Shown: positions 55,687-64,000 of the stretch, one piece after another | Layout: each line of letters starts with the position of its first letter | Position numbering within the stretch: position 1 is the stretch's first letter | Origin: Burkholderiales bacterium | GTDB lineage: Bacteria; Pseudomonadota; Gammaproteobacteria; Burkholderiales; JABEVD01 | DNA length: 64,000 nt | Assembly (NCBI GenBank): GCA_019753155.1 | Contig: JAIELG010000010.1 | Coordinates: 1 to 64,000 of the forward strand | Direction: 5' to 3' | The notes under the pieces: generated by a model | Seen by the model: the letters and a program-made list of their open reading frames with translations, nothing else | Told to the model about the DNA's origin: nothing | Databases searched by the model: none | Made by a program: the position numbers and the translations under genes

Positions 55687-56919
55687 ATGGCCGAAACACT
55701 CATCAAGGTTGATTTGAAACAGTCCCCATACGAAAACGAAATGGTCCACAATCGCTGGCATCCGGACATTCCGATGGCCTGCTGGGTCAAGCCCGGCGAC
55801 GATTTCGTGCTCGAAACCTACGACTGGACCGGCGGCTTCATCCAGAACAACGACTGCGCCGATGACGTGCGCGACATCGATTTGTCCATCGTCCATTTCC
55901 TCTCCGGGCCTGTCGGCGTGCACGGCGCTGAACCGGGCGATTTGCTGGTGGTCGATTTGCTGGATATCGGTGCCAAAGCGGACAGTCTCTGGGGGTTCAA
56001 CGGATTCTTCTCCAGGAAGAACGGCGGTGGGTTTCTGACCGATCATTTTCCGTTTGCGCAAAAGTCCATCTGGGATATCCAGGGCATGTTCACCAAAAGC
56101 CGCCATGTGCCTGGGGTGAGTTATGCGGGATTGATCCATCCCGGACTCATCGGCTGCCTGCCCGACCACGACCTGTTGTCGAAATGGAACGAACGCGAAG
56201 TGGGCCTGATCGCGACCGATCCGGACCGCGTGCCGCCCTTGGCCAACCCGCCTTTCCCTTCCACTGCCCATATGGGCAAACTCACCGGGGATGCCAAGGC
56301 CAGCGCTGCAGCGACAGGGGCCCGGACTGTGCCGCCGCGGGAACATGGCGGCAATTGCGACATCAAGGATCTATCGCGCGGTTCGAAGATTTACTTTCCC
56401 GTCTACGTGAACGGTGCCGGCCTCTCCGTGGGCGATCTGCATTTCAGCCAGGGGGATGGCGAAATCACGTTTTGCGGCGCCATCGAGATGGCCGGCTGGG
56501 TGCACATGAAGGTCGACCTCATCAAGGGAGGCATGGCGAAATACGGCATCAGGAATCCGATCTTCAAGCCCAGCCCGATCACGCCTAACTACAATGACTA
56601 CCTGATTTTCGAGGGTATTTCGGTTGACGAGTCGGGTAGACAGTATTATCTGGACGTGAATGTGGCGTATCGGCAGGCCTGTCTGAATGCGATCGAGTAT
56701 CTGACCAAGTTCGGTTATACCAAGGCGCAGGCCTATTCGATCCTGGGTACGGCGCCGGTTCAGGGCCACATCAGCGGCGTGGTCGATATCCCCAATTCCT
56801 GCGCAACGTTGTGGCTGCCGACGCAGATTTTCGATTTCGACATCAGTCCCAATGCGGCAGGGCCGGTACAGCATGTTAGGGGTGGTGCAGACATGCCGAT
56901 GTCCCCTGATCTGGAGTGA
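55687..56919 (+). CDS. fmdA: Formamidase
   Basis: This 410-residue acetamidase/formamidase (FmdA family) hydrolyses formamide to formate and ammonia. Start ATG 55687 follows AAGGAGGAG and gives MAETLIKVDLKQSPYENEMVHNRWHPDIP; the N-terminal extension upstream is not needed. FMDA landmarks include VHFLSGPVGVHGAEPGDLLV, HPGLIGCLPD, REHGGNCDIKDLSRGSKIYF and FSQGDGEITFCGAIEM. It is directly followed by fmdB and amiE. In Methylophilus the equivalent enzyme is induced by amides and urea. Confidence 0.95.
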   Translation: MAETLIKVDLKQSPYENEMVHNRWHPDIPMACWVKPGDDFVLETYDWTGGFIQNNDCADDVRDIDLSIVHFLSGPVGVHGAEPGDLLVVDLLDIGAKADSLWGFNGFFSRKNGGGFLTDHFPFAQKSIWDIQGMFTKSRHVPGVSYAGLIHPGLIGCLPDHDLLSKWNEREVGLIATDPDRVPPLANPPFPSTAHMGKLTGDAKASAAATGARTVPPREHGGNCDIKDLSRGSKIYFPVYVNGAGLSVGDLHFSQGDGEITFCGAIEMAGWVHMKVDLIKGGMAKYGIRNPIFKPSPITPNYNDYLIFEGISVDESGRQYYLDVNVAYRQACLNAIEYLTKFGYTKAQAYSILGTAPVQGHISGVVDIPNSCATLWLPTQIFDFDISPNAAGPVQHVRGGADMPMSPDLE

Positions 56920-56922
56920 GTC

Positions 56923-57243
56923 ATGCCGACCTACGACTATCAATGTACACATTGCGGGCCTTTCGAGGCCATGCGCCGAATGGCCGATCGCGATGCGGCC
57001 GCAGCCTGTCCGCAGTGCGGCGCGCAAGCCGGACGCATCCTTGTTTCGGCCCCGCATCTGGCCGATATGGCGAGCGATGTACGCTTTGCGATGGCGACCA
57101 ACGAGAAATCCAGGCACGAACCGAAGCTGTCGTCGTCGCTTAGGCACCCGAAAGGCTGCGGCTGCTGCAGCACGTCTTCCCGCAAGACTGCTCCTACCGC
57201 GAAATCCTTCGCCAACAGGCGACCGTGGATGATCAGTCACTGA
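56923..57243 (+). CDS. fmdB: FmdB-type zinc ribbon protein
   Basis: This 106-residue protein starts MPTYDYQCTHCGPFEAMRRM, the FmdB/CxxC zinc-ribbon pattern, with Cys8/Cys11 and the second pair CPQCG (about 29-33). In Methylophilus fmdB lies after fmdA and was proposed as a regulator of the amide genes; the fold is often found in accessory factors. The C-terminal half adds a Cys-rich KGCGCCSTS near 77-85 that could hold another metal. It starts 3 bases after fmdA, so it is cotranscribed. Confidence 0.88.
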   Translation: MPTYDYQCTHCGPFEAMRRMADRDAAAACPQCGAQAGRILVSAPHLADMASDVRFAMATNEKSRHEPKLSSSLRHPKGCGCCSTSSRKTAPTAKSFANRRPWMISH

Positions 57244-57269
57244 CTTAATCCGTTCCAGAGAGGCTAACC

Positions 57270-58310
57270 ATGATTCATGGAGATATTTCCAGCAGCAATG
57301 ACACCGTTGGCGTGGCGGTGGTCAATTACAAAATGCCGCGGCTACACACCCGTGCCGAGGTGCTCGACAATGCCCGCGCCATAGCGCGCATGATAGAGGG
57401 CATGAAGGTCGGGCTCCCCGGGCTGGATCTCGTGATTTTCCCCGAGTACAGCACGCACGGGATCATGTACGACAGTAGTGAAATGTACGAAACCGCCTCG
57501 AATGTGCCGGGTGAGGAGACCGACATATTCGCCGTTGCCTGCCGCAAGGCCAGGGTCTGGGGGGTCTTTTCGCTCACCGGCGAGCGGCATGAAAATCACC
57601 CGAACAAGGCGCCCTACAATACGCTCATCCTGATGAACGATCAGGGCGAGATCGTCCAGAAATACCGCAAGATCATGCCCTGGGTGCCGGTCGAAGGCTG
57701 GTATCCCGGCAATTGCACCTATGTCTCGGATGGGCCTAAAGGTCTCAAGGTCAGTCTGATCATCTGCGACGATGGCAATTATCCCGAAATCTGGCGCGAT
57801 TGCGCGATGAAGGGGGCGGAACTGATCGTGCGTTGTCAGGGCTACATGTACCCGGCCAAGGAGCAGCAGATCCTGATCTCCAAGGCCATGGCGTTTGCCA
57901 ACAATACCTACGTTGCCGTGGCCAACGCGGCAGGCTTCGACGGCGTGTATTCATACTTCGGTCATTCGGCACTGATCGGCTTCGATGGGCGCACTCTGGG
58001 AGAATGCGGCGAAGAGGAAATGGGCATCCAGTATGCCGCCCTGTCCAAGAGTCTGATACGCGACTTTCGGCGCAACGGACAGTCCGAAAACCACCTATTC
58101 AAGTTGTTGCACCGCGGCTACACCGGTAAGATCAATTCGGGCGAAGGGGACAAGGGCGAGGCGGCCTGCCCGTATACCTTCTACGAGAAGTGGGTCAGCG
58201 ATCCTGTGGGTACGCAAAAGATGGTGGAAGAGTTGACGCGGCCGATGGTCGGAACGGAGGAATGCCCCATACAGGGCATACCCCATCCCGATACCGTGCG
58301 CCACCGCTGA
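57270..58310 (+). CDS. amiE: Aliphatic amidase
   Basis: This 346-residue nitrilase-superfamily enzyme hydrolyses short aliphatic amides to the acid and ammonia. It is nearly collinear with the Pseudomonas amidase (same length and N-terminus, [18 protein letters not shown]), and the triad is in register: Glu59, Lys134 and Cys166 ([20 protein letters not shown]). Pseudomonas AmiE prefers acetamide and propionamide; side-chain choice here is untested, and the nearby FmdA covers formamide. Its stop is 4 bases before ureD, linking amide and urea degradation in one transcript. Confidence 0.95.
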   Translation: MIHGDISSSNDTVGVAVVNYKMPRLHTRAEVLDNARAIARMIEGMKVGLPGLDLVIFPEYSTHGIMYDSSEMYETASNVPGEETDIFAVACRKARVWGVFSLTGERHENHPNKAPYNTLILMNDQGEIVQKYRKIMPWVPVEGWYPGNCTYVSDGPKGLKVSLIICDDGNYPEIWRDCAMKGAELIVRCQGYMYPAKEQQILISKAMAFANNTYVAVANAAGFDGVYSYFGHSALIGFDGRTLGECGEEEMGIQYAALSKSLIRDFRRNGQSENHLFKLLHRGYTGKINSGEGDKGEAACPYTFYEKWVSDPVGTQKMVEELTRPMVGTEECPIQGIPHPDTVRHR

Positions 58311-58314
58311 GCGG

Positions 58315-59202
58315 ATGGCCTCCAGTCCGGATGCATGGCACGGGATTAATGATGGCACGATGCTTGCATGTAATAAGCAAGCAGACGGATGGCAGGCTAG
58401 GCTGAGTCTGGGATTCGAAAGAAGGGAAGACGCTACCGTGCTGGCGCGCCGTGAGCATGTCGGGCCGCTTAGGGTACAGAAACCGTTCCATCCCGAGGGA
58501 CCCGCGGTATGCCACGCTCTGGTGCTGCATCCGCCGGCAGGCATTGCAGGCGGCGATGAACTGGAGATTGCGGTTAGGGTGGGCGATGAAGCGCACGCCT
58601 TGTTGACGACTCCGGGGGCCGGTAAGTGGTACCGAAGCGCAGGTTCCTGGGCATCCCAGACAATTCGGCTCGAAGTTGGTGCAGCAGGCGTGCTGGAATG
58701 GCTGCCGCAGGAAACCATCGTTTTCGACGGTGCCATGGCGAGGATGCAGATGCGGGTGTCGCTTGCGGCAAATGCCTGTTTCATCGGCTGGGAAGTATTG
58801 TGCCTCGGTCGGCGCGCCTCGGGGGAGTGCTTCGATTCCGGCGCGATTCACATGCATACCCGGATCGAACGCGAGGGCAGGCCGATCTGGCTCGAGCGCG
58901 GCACGCTGGAGGGCGGCGCGCCCCTGCTCCATTCTTCCGCCGGACTCGCGGGATACAGCATCTGTGCGACGCTGCTGGCGACAGCTGGTCCCGATGCTTC
59001 GGTAACCCGGGCCTGTCGCGAACTGATCCCGGAGGAGGCGGGCGCGCTTCATGGGCTCACGCAATTGCCGGATATCCTGGTGGCGCGTTACCTCGGGCAT
59101 TCTTCGGAGGCTGCGCGCAACTGGATGACTGCGCTGTGGCATCTGTTGCGGCCGGTCATGCCGGGTCGGGTTGCGATCGATCCGCGCATCTGGAGAACTT
59201 GA
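58315..59202 (+). CDS. ureD: Urease accessory protein UreD
   Basis: UreD (UreH) binds the urease apoprotein as part of the UreDFG activation complex. The 295 residues show [26 protein letters not shown] and QETIVFDGA, the family signatures. The start at 58315 lacks a strong ribosome-binding site; ATG 58360 ([11 protein letters not shown]) is a sensible alternative, nearer the conserved part. Its end lies 11 bases before ureA, so the order ureDABCEFG is complete. Confidence 0.93.
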   Translation: MASSPDAWHGINDGTMLACNKQADGWQARLSLGFERREDATVLARREHVGPLRVQKPFHPEGPAVCHALVLHPPAGIAGGDELEIAVRVGDEAHALLTTPGAGKWYRSAGSWASQTIRLEVGAAGVLEWLPQETIVFDGAMARMQMRVSLAANACFIGWEVLCLGRRASGECFDSGAIHMHTRIEREGRPIWLERGTLEGGAPLLHSSAGLAGYSICATLLATAGPDASVTRACRELIPEEAGALHGLTQLPDILVARYLGHSSEAARNWMTALWHLLRPVMPGRVAIDPRIWRT

Positions 59203-59212
59203 TGGAGAAACG

Positions 59213-59515
59213 ATGGAATTGACGCCACGCGAGAAGGACAAACTTCTCATTTTTACCGCGGGACTGCTTGCAGAAAGGCGGCTCTCTCGCGGACTCAAAC
59301 TCAACTACCCCGAAGCGGTCGCGCTGATTTCGGCTGCCGTCATGGAAGGCGCGCGCGACGGCAAAACGGTCGCGCAGTTGATGAGCTACGGTAGTACCCT
59401 GTTGCGGCGGGACGACGTGATGGAAGGTGTGCCCGAAATGATTCCCGAGATTCAGGTCGAGGCCACCTTCCCGGACGGAACCAAGCTGGTCACCGTTCAC
59501 AACCCCATCATATAG
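59213..59515 (+). CDS. ureA: Urease gamma subunit
   Basis: This is the 100-residue small structural subunit. It starts [24 protein letters not shown], and [23 protein letters not shown] and the C-terminal VTVHNPI are standard. ATG 59213 follows GGAGAAACG and gives the family length; a longer frame reaching into ureD is not used. Confidence 0.97.
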   Translation: MELTPREKDKLLIFTAGLLAERRLSRGLKLNYPEAVALISAAVMEGARDGKTVAQLMSYGSTLLRRDDVMEGVPEMIPEIQVEATFPDGTKLVTVHNPII

Positions 59516-59522
59516 GACAGCG

Positions 59523-59828
59523 ATGATACCGGGCGAATACAGGATAGAGCAGGGCGAGATCGAGTTGAATGTCGGACGCAGGAACGTCACGCTGAAGGTG
59601 GCCAATACCGGCGACAGGCCGATACAGGTGGGTTCGCATTACCATTTCTTCGAAACCAATGACGCGCTTCTGTTCGATCGCGAAACGGCGCGTGGAATGC
59701 GGCTCGACATTGCCGCAGGAACCGCGGTGCGTTTCGAGCCGGGACAGGTGCGCACGGTCGAACTGGTGGATCTGGCGGGCGAGCGCAAAATTTACGGCTT
59801 TCAGGGCCGGGTCATGGGAAATTTATGA
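59523..59828 (+). CDS. ureB: Urease beta subunit
   Basis: The 101-residue structural subunit starts [35 protein letters not shown] and [13 protein letters not shown] are the usual conserved stretches. It lies between ureA and ureC, with 7- and 13-base gaps. Confidence 0.97.
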   Translation: MIPGEYRIEQGEIELNVGRRNVTLKVANTGDRPIQVGSHYHFFETNDALLFDRETARGMRLDIAAGTAVRFEPGQVRTVELVDLAGERKIYGFQGRVMGNL

Positions 59829-59841
59829 TAAGGACTTTGCC

Positions 59842-61548
59842 ATGGCTGTAAAAATATCCCGGCAGGCTTATGCCGAAATGTTCGGTCCCACGGTGGGCGA
59901 TCGCGTGCGCCTTGCCGATACGGAGTTGTGGCTGGAGGTGGAACGGGATTTCACGATTTATGGCGAGGAAGTGAAATTCGGCGGCGGCAAGGTGATTCGG
60001 GACGGCATGGGGCAGAGCCAGCGCAGCACCTGCGATGTGGCCGACACGGTCATCACCAATGCGCTCATCCTTGATGCCGTCACCGGGATCGTCAAGGCCG
60101 ATATCGGCATCAAGGACGGCCGCATCCAGACGATCGGCAAGGCGGGCAATCCGGACATCCAGGCCGGAGTGAATATTCCCATCGGCGCCGGCACCGAAAT
60201 CATCGCGGGCGAAGGCATGATCGTCACCGCAGGCGGCATCGACAGCCACATTCACTTCATTTGCCCGCAGCAGATCGAGGAAGCGCTCACTTCCGGTATC
60301 ACCACCATGCTGGGTGGGGGCACAGGCCCTGCGACCGGCACCTATGCCACTACCTGTACGCCGGGGCCCTGGCACATCCATTCGATGCTGCGGGCGGCGG
60401 ACGCTTTTCCGATGAACCTGGGGTTCCTGGGCAAGGGCAACGTGTCGCTGCCGCAGCCGGCGAGGGAGCAGGTCGAAGCCGGCGCGATCGGCCTCAAGCT
60501 GCACGAGGACTGGGGCACCACGCCTGCCGCCATAGACAACTGTCTGAATGTCGCGGAAGAAATGGACGTGCAGGTGGCGATCCATACCGACACGCTCAAC
60601 GAATCCGGTTTCGTCGAGACGACCCTGGGGGCGTTCAAGGGCCGCACCATCCATACCTTCCATACCGAAGGCGCGGGCGGCGGGCATGCGCCCGACATCA
60701 TCAGGGCGGTTGGGGAGATGAACGTATTGCCATCGTCCACCAACCCGACCCGGCCCTATACGGTGAACACCATCGACGAACATCTCGACATGCTGATGGT
60801 GTGCCATCATCTGGATGCATCGATAGCGGAGGATGTCGCGTTTGCCGAATCGCGCATTCGGCGCGAGACGATCGCAGCCGAGGACATCCTGCACGATATG
60901 GGCGCTTTTTCGATGATGTCGTCCGATTCGCAGGCAATGGGGCGCGTCGGCGAAGTCGTGATACGAACATGGCAGACCGCGCACAAGATGAAGGTGCGGC
61001 GCGGCACACTGAAACAGGATCCGGTACGCAACGACAATTTCCGCATCAAGCGCTATATCGCCAAATACACCATCAACCCGGCGATCACGCACGGCATCGG
61101 ACATGTGGTGGGTTCGCTGGAAGTGGGCAAGCTCGCCGATATCGTGCTGTGGAAACCCGCTTTCTTCGGGGTCAAACCCAGCCTCGTCATCAAGGGTGGC
61201 ATGATCGCCAGCGCAGCAATGGGCGACCCCAATGCGTCCATCCCCACTCCGCAACCCGTGCATTACCGCCCCATGTTCGGCAGTTACGGCTCAGCCATCA
61301 AGACTTCACTCACTTTCGTATCCCAGGCGGCCATGGAGAACGAGGCGGTGGCGGCTCTGGGTCTGATAAAGCCGCTGGTTGCGGTCAAGAACACCCGCAA
61401 GGTGACCAAGGCTGACATGCTGCATAACAGCGCCATGCCGCATATCGAGGTGGACCCTGAAACCTATGCCGTGCGTGCAGACGGGGAATTGCTGGTGTGT
61501 GAGCCGGCTTCCGTCCTGCCCATGGCCCAGCGCTATTTTCTTTTCTAG
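59842..61548 (+). CDS. ureC: Urease alpha subunit
   Basis: This 568-residue catalytic subunit has a dinickel site. By position, each active residue is two later than in the Klebsiella enzyme: His136 and His138 (SHIHF), carbamylated Lys219 and His221 (GLKLHEDWG), His248, His274, flap His322 (CHH) and Asp362 (SSDSQAMGR). All are intact. It hydrolyses urea to ammonia and carbamate in the cytoplasm. Start ATG 59842 gives [17 protein letters not shown], as expected. Confidence 0.98.
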   Translation: MAVKISRQAYAEMFGPTVGDRVRLADTELWLEVERDFTIYGEEVKFGGGKVIRDGMGQSQRSTCDVADTVITNALILDAVTGIVKADIGIKDGRIQTIGKAGNPDIQAGVNIPIGAGTEIIAGEGMIVTAGGIDSHIHFICPQQIEEALTSGITTMLGGGTGPATGTYATTCTPGPWHIHSMLRAADAFPMNLGFLGKGNVSLPQPAREQVEAGAIGLKLHEDWGTTPAAIDNCLNVAEEMDVQVAIHTDTLNESGFVETTLGAFKGRTIHTFHTEGAGGGHAPDIIRAVGEMNVLPSSTNPTRPYTVNTIDEHLDMLMVCHHLDASIAEDVAFAESRIRRETIAAEDILHDMGAFSMMSSDSQAMGRVGEVVIRTWQTAHKMKVRRGTLKQDPVRNDNFRIKRYIAKYTINPAITHGIGHVVGSLEVGKLADIVLWKPAFFGVKPSLVIKGGMIASAAMGDPNASIPTPQPVHYRPMFGSYGSAIKTSLTFVSQAAMENEAVAALGLIKPLVAVKNTRKVTKADMLHNSAMPHIEVDPETYAVRADGELLVCEPASVLPMAQRYFLF

Positions 61549-61549
61549 C

Positions 61550-62050
61550 ATGCTGCTGATAGAAAAAAGGGCATCGATCGATGCATTGGCAACGGAAACT
61601 CTGGTGCTTACATTCGAGTTCCGCTGCAAAAGCAGGCTGCGTACCCGGCTCGAAAATGGAGAAGAAGTCGGGCTTTTTCTGGAACGCGGCACCGTGCTGC
61701 GCGGCGGGGATCTCCTGGAAGCGAATGACGGGCGCATCGTTGCAGTCGCCGCTGCGATCGAAGCCGTGATGGAAGCCCGAAGCCGGGATGCCCTGCTGCT
61801 GGCACGCGCTGCCTACCACCTCGGAAACCGGCATGTCGTGGTTCAACTGCTCCCGGGTCGGATGCGTTTTGCGAGAGACCATGTGTTGGGAGAAATGTTG
61901 GCGGGTTTGGATATGGAGGTGATTGAAGCGCACGCCCCATTCGAACCCGAGAGCGGCGCCTATGGCGGGCACGGCGGTCATGGACATAGCGCAGACGGCG
62001 AGGGGCGCGGGGCGCGCATCCATGACATGATGCGCGGTGGAAAGCCATGA
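61550..62050 (+). CDS. ureE: Urease nickel metallochaperone UreE
   Basis: The 166-residue protein delivers nickel to the UreDFG complex. ATG 61550 overlaps the end of ureC by no bases and starts MLLIEKRASIDAL. DALLLARAAYHLGNRHV is the UreE core with metal-binding His; GGHGGHGHS near 140-150 is a short His-rich tail. Its end overlaps ureF by 4 bases. Confidence 0.94.
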   Translation: MLLIEKRASIDALATETLVLTFEFRCKSRLRTRLENGEEVGLFLERGTVLRGGDLLEANDGRIVAVAAAIEAVMEARSRDALLLARAAYHLGNRHVVVQLLPGRMRFARDHVLGEMLAGLDMEVIEAHAPFEPESGAYGGHGGHGHSADGEGRGARIHDMMRGGKP

Positions 62051-62715
62051 ACACGGCATTGATCAGGCTGTTGCAGCTCGCAAGCCCTACCCTGCCGGTC
62101 GGCGCCTATACCTACTCCCAGGCGCTGGAATGGGCTGTGGAAACAGGCGTAGTGAATAACGAGTTTTCCGCCATGGCCTGGATCGGAGATTGCCTGGAAT
62201 TCGGAGCAGCCCGGTTCGAAGCCGTTTACCTCGCCCACATGCTCGCGGCATGGGCAAGGAAAGACCTGCCGCAGCTTGCCGAACTGGATGCGGATTTCAT
62301 CGCCAGCCGGGAAAGCGCCGAATTGCGAGCGGAAACCCTGCAAATGGGTCACTCCATGGCGCGTTTGCTGCAGGATATCGGGGGAGTCCAATTGCAAAAA
62401 CTCGATCTTTTCCCCGAGCCGAGCTTTCCGCTTGCCTGGAGTTGCGCTGCTGCAGGCTGGGCTGTACCGGCTGAGGATGCGCTCGCCGCCTACCTCTGGT
62501 CGTGGCTGGAGAACCAGGTCATGGCGGCGATCAAGTCGGTGCCGCTCGGCCAGACTGCGGGCCAGCGCCTCCTGCTCGAACTGGGGGGGCGCCTGAGCCT
62601 GCTTGCGAAGGATGCGCTGCAGCGTCCGCTGGAACTTGCGCACAATTATCTTCCTGCATTTTCCATCGCTTCCGGTTGTCACGAAACCCAATATACGAGG
62701 CTCTTCAGATCATGA
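62047..62715 (+). CDS. ureF: Urease accessory protein UreF
   Basis: The 222 residues include [22 protein letters not shown] (split [18 protein letters not shown] then ALEW) at 8-29 and the C-terminal [16 protein letters not shown], both standard for UreF, a GTPase-regulating part of the activation complex. It overlaps ureE and ureG by 4 bases each (ATGA). Confidence 0.94.
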   Translation: MNTALIRLLQLASPTLPVGAYTYSQALEWAVETGVVNNEFSAMAWIGDCLEFGAARFEAVYLAHMLAAWARKDLPQLAELDADFIASRESAELRAETLQMGHSMARLLQDIGGVQLQKLDLFPEPSFPLAWSCAAAGWAVPAEDALAAYLWSWLENQVMAAIKSVPLGQTAGQRLLLELGGRLSLLAKDALQRPLELAHNYLPAFSIASGCHETQYTRLFRS

Positions 62716-63323
62716 CTCGCCGCTCACAACCTTTGCGCGTAGGAATCGGCGGCCCGGTTGGCTCGGGGAAGACCGCTCTGACGCTTGAACTGTGTCTGGC
62801 CTTGCGCGATAAGTACGACATTGCCGTCATCACCAACGATATTTACACGGAAGAGGATGCGCAATTCCTGGTGAGGCATGCAGCCCTGACGCCCGATCGC
62901 ATCCTGGGGGTCGAGACCGGCGGCTGCCCGCATACCGCAATTCGCGAGGATGCCAGCATCAACCTTGAAGCGGTGGATCGCCTCAACCGGCGTTTTCCCG
63001 GTCTGGACGTGATCTTCGTGGAAAGCGGAGGCGACAATCTGGCAGCGACGTTCAGCCCGGAGCTCTCCGATCTCACGATCTATGTCATCGATGTTGCCGC
63101 CGGAGAAAAAATTCCGCGCAAGGGGGGCCCCGGTATCACCAGGTCCGATCTGCTCGTGATCAACAAGATCGATCTGGCTCCTCTGGTCGGGGCGTCTCTG
63201 GACGTGATGGACAGGGATGCTGGAATAATGCGGGGAGAACGACCGTTCATTTTTTCGAACATGAAAACGAAGCTCGGACTCACGGAGATCATCAGCTTCA
63301 TCGAACGCGAGGGCATGTTATGA
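62712..63323 (+). CDS. ureG: Urease accessory GTPase UreG
   Basis: This 203-residue SIMIBI GTPase powers nickel insertion. GGPVGSGKT (13-21) is the P-loop, EDAQFLVR and [15 protein letters not shown] (with the CPH nickel motif) are conserved, and VINKIDLAP is the guanine-specificity box. It ends 42 bases before the next gene, with no clear terminator between. Confidence 0.97.
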   Translation: MTRRSQPLRVGIGGPVGSGKTALTLELCLALRDKYDIAVITNDIYTEEDAQFLVRHAALTPDRILGVETGGCPHTAIREDASINLEAVDRLNRRFPGLDVIFVESGGDNLAATFSPELSDLTIYVIDVAAGEKIPRKGGPGITRSDLLVINKIDLAPLVGASLDVMDRDAGIMRGERPFIFSNMKTKLGLTEIISFIEREGML

Positions 63324-63365
63324 GTCTGCAGGATTTTCGTTTCATTCCTTGAAAAGCGAAATTCG

Positions 63366-64000
63366 ATGAGTTCGAACGATGGGAATCAGGCCGGCAAGGA
63401 CAATGCCGTTCAGCATGTGTTCAAGGTGCGCCGGGACTACAATACCTGGGTAGCCAACGAAACCCTGGAGGATTACGCGCTGCGTTTCACCCCCAGAAAC
63501 TATCGCAAATGGTCAGAGTTCCAGGTGGCCAACACGGCTTTCAGTTCGGCTTCTTTCCTGGTGCTGGAGGCCATAGGCGCCACCCTTCTGGTCAATTACG
63601 GGTTCATCAATGCGGCGTTCGCCATTTTCGCCACCGCCCTGATCATCTTTCTGGCAAGCCTGCCCCTGAGTCGGTACTCGGCCCGATATGGGCTGGATAT
63701 GGATCTTCTGACGCGCGGTTCGGGTTTCGGTTATCTGGGCTCCACCATCACGTCACTCATTTATGCCGCATTCACCTTTATTTTCTTCGCGCTCGAAGCG
63801 GCCATCATGGCCTCCGCCCTCAAGCTGGCTTTCGGCATACCGGTGGCATGGGGTTACCTGATCTGCGCCCTGGTGGTGGTGCCACTGGTTACCCGCGGCA
63901 TTACCGCAATCAGCCGCCTGCAAACCATGACCCAGCCCATCTGGCTGGCAATGCTTCTTCTGCCCTACTTCTATCTGCTGGTGTTAAAACCGCAGGAAGC
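63366..64000 (+). CDS. NCS1-type permease-like membrane protein, cut by window end
   Basis: From ATG 63366 an open frame runs 211 codons to the window edge. It begins MSSNDGNQAGKDNAVQH and reads DYNTWVANETLEDYALRFTP, then several hydrophobic segments (about 60-100, 120-165 and 175-210), including RGSGFGYLGSTITSLIYAAF, resembling nucleobase/cation symporters of the purine-cytosine permease type. Such N-termini also occur fused to sensor kinases, so it may be a sensor rather than a plain permease. Its place after ureG, on the same strand, suggests a link to urea or nitrogen compounds. The C-terminus is not visible. Confidence 0.7.
   Translation, partial: MSSNDGNQAGKDNAVQHVFKVRRDYNTWVANETLEDYALRFTPRNYRKWSEFQVANTAFSSASFLVLEAIGATLLVNYGFINAAFAIFATALIIFLASLPLSRYSARYGLDMDLLTRGSGFGYLGSTITSLIYAAFTFIFFALEAAIMASALKLAFGIPVAWGYLICALVVVPLVTRGITAISRLQTMTQPIWLAMLLLPYFYLLVLKPQE

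Noticed and set aside
59812-61263. Long minus-strand open frame opposite ureC
   Set aside because: It is a shadow of ureC, whose complete active site is on the plus strand.

Overview
The window looks like the chromosome of a Gram-negative betaproteobacterium, most likely in or near Nitrosomonadales/Methylophilales. This rests on an uninterrupted mraZ-to-ftsZ-lpxC division and cell-wall cluster, a secA with a DUF721 neighbour, an LPS-type export locus, TonB and two-partner outer-membrane systems, and an fmd/urt/ure amide and urea cluster of the kind described in Methylophilus. The species cannot be fixed from sequence reading alone. I saw no rRNA, tRNA, CRISPR array or prophage.

Layout. (1) 1-8,908, minus strand, visibly AT-richer: a surface-polysaccharide locus with an ABC exporter (Wzt with a C-terminal extension, and Wzm), a two-domain methyltransferase ending in a tandem-repeat coiled coil, a broken IS3-family element, and three UDP-GlcNAc-modifying enzymes that would make a UDP-N-acetyl-6-deoxy-L-hexosamine. 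(2) 8,996-12,358, minus, GC-rich: rmlBACD for dTDP-L-rhamnose, with 4-base overlaps. (3) 12,359-12,718: a divergent control region with a good sigma70 promoter and four 10-bp-spaced GTGG boxes, the MraZ operator. (4) 12,719-31,127, plus: mraZ-rsmH-ftsL-ftsI-murE-murF-mraY-murD-ftsW-murG-murC-murB-ddl-ftsQ-ftsA-ftsZ-lpxC and a small membrane protein. A partial duplication of the murG 5' end sits between ftsW and murG.

(5) 31,264-44,868: an accessory block between lpxC and the dciA-like/secA pair. It holds a large STAND ATPase regulator with a C-terminal winged helix, a TonB-dependent receptor, and a tightly packed seven-gene minus-strand operon: small secreted peptide, TpsB transporter, exported CHAT protease, DUF928 protein, TpsA exoprotein, exported C39 peptidase, and an exported protein joining an excisionase-type HTH to an outer-membrane barrel. 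This is my best candidate for an undescribed system. The peptide carries a leader-like motif (MSNADLAKTEG) after its Sec signal, which could be a target of the exported C39 peptidase.

(6) 45,101-49,083: dciA-like gene, secA, a histidine phosphatase and a SemiSWEET. (7) 49,316-64,000, plus: a nitrogen-scavenging cluster with porin, urea/amide ABC transporter (UrtABCDE type), formamidase FmdA, FmdB, aliphatic amidase AmiE, ureDABCEFG, and the start of an NCS1-type permease that runs off the window. Together these would take amides and urea across both membranes and hydrolyse them to ammonia.
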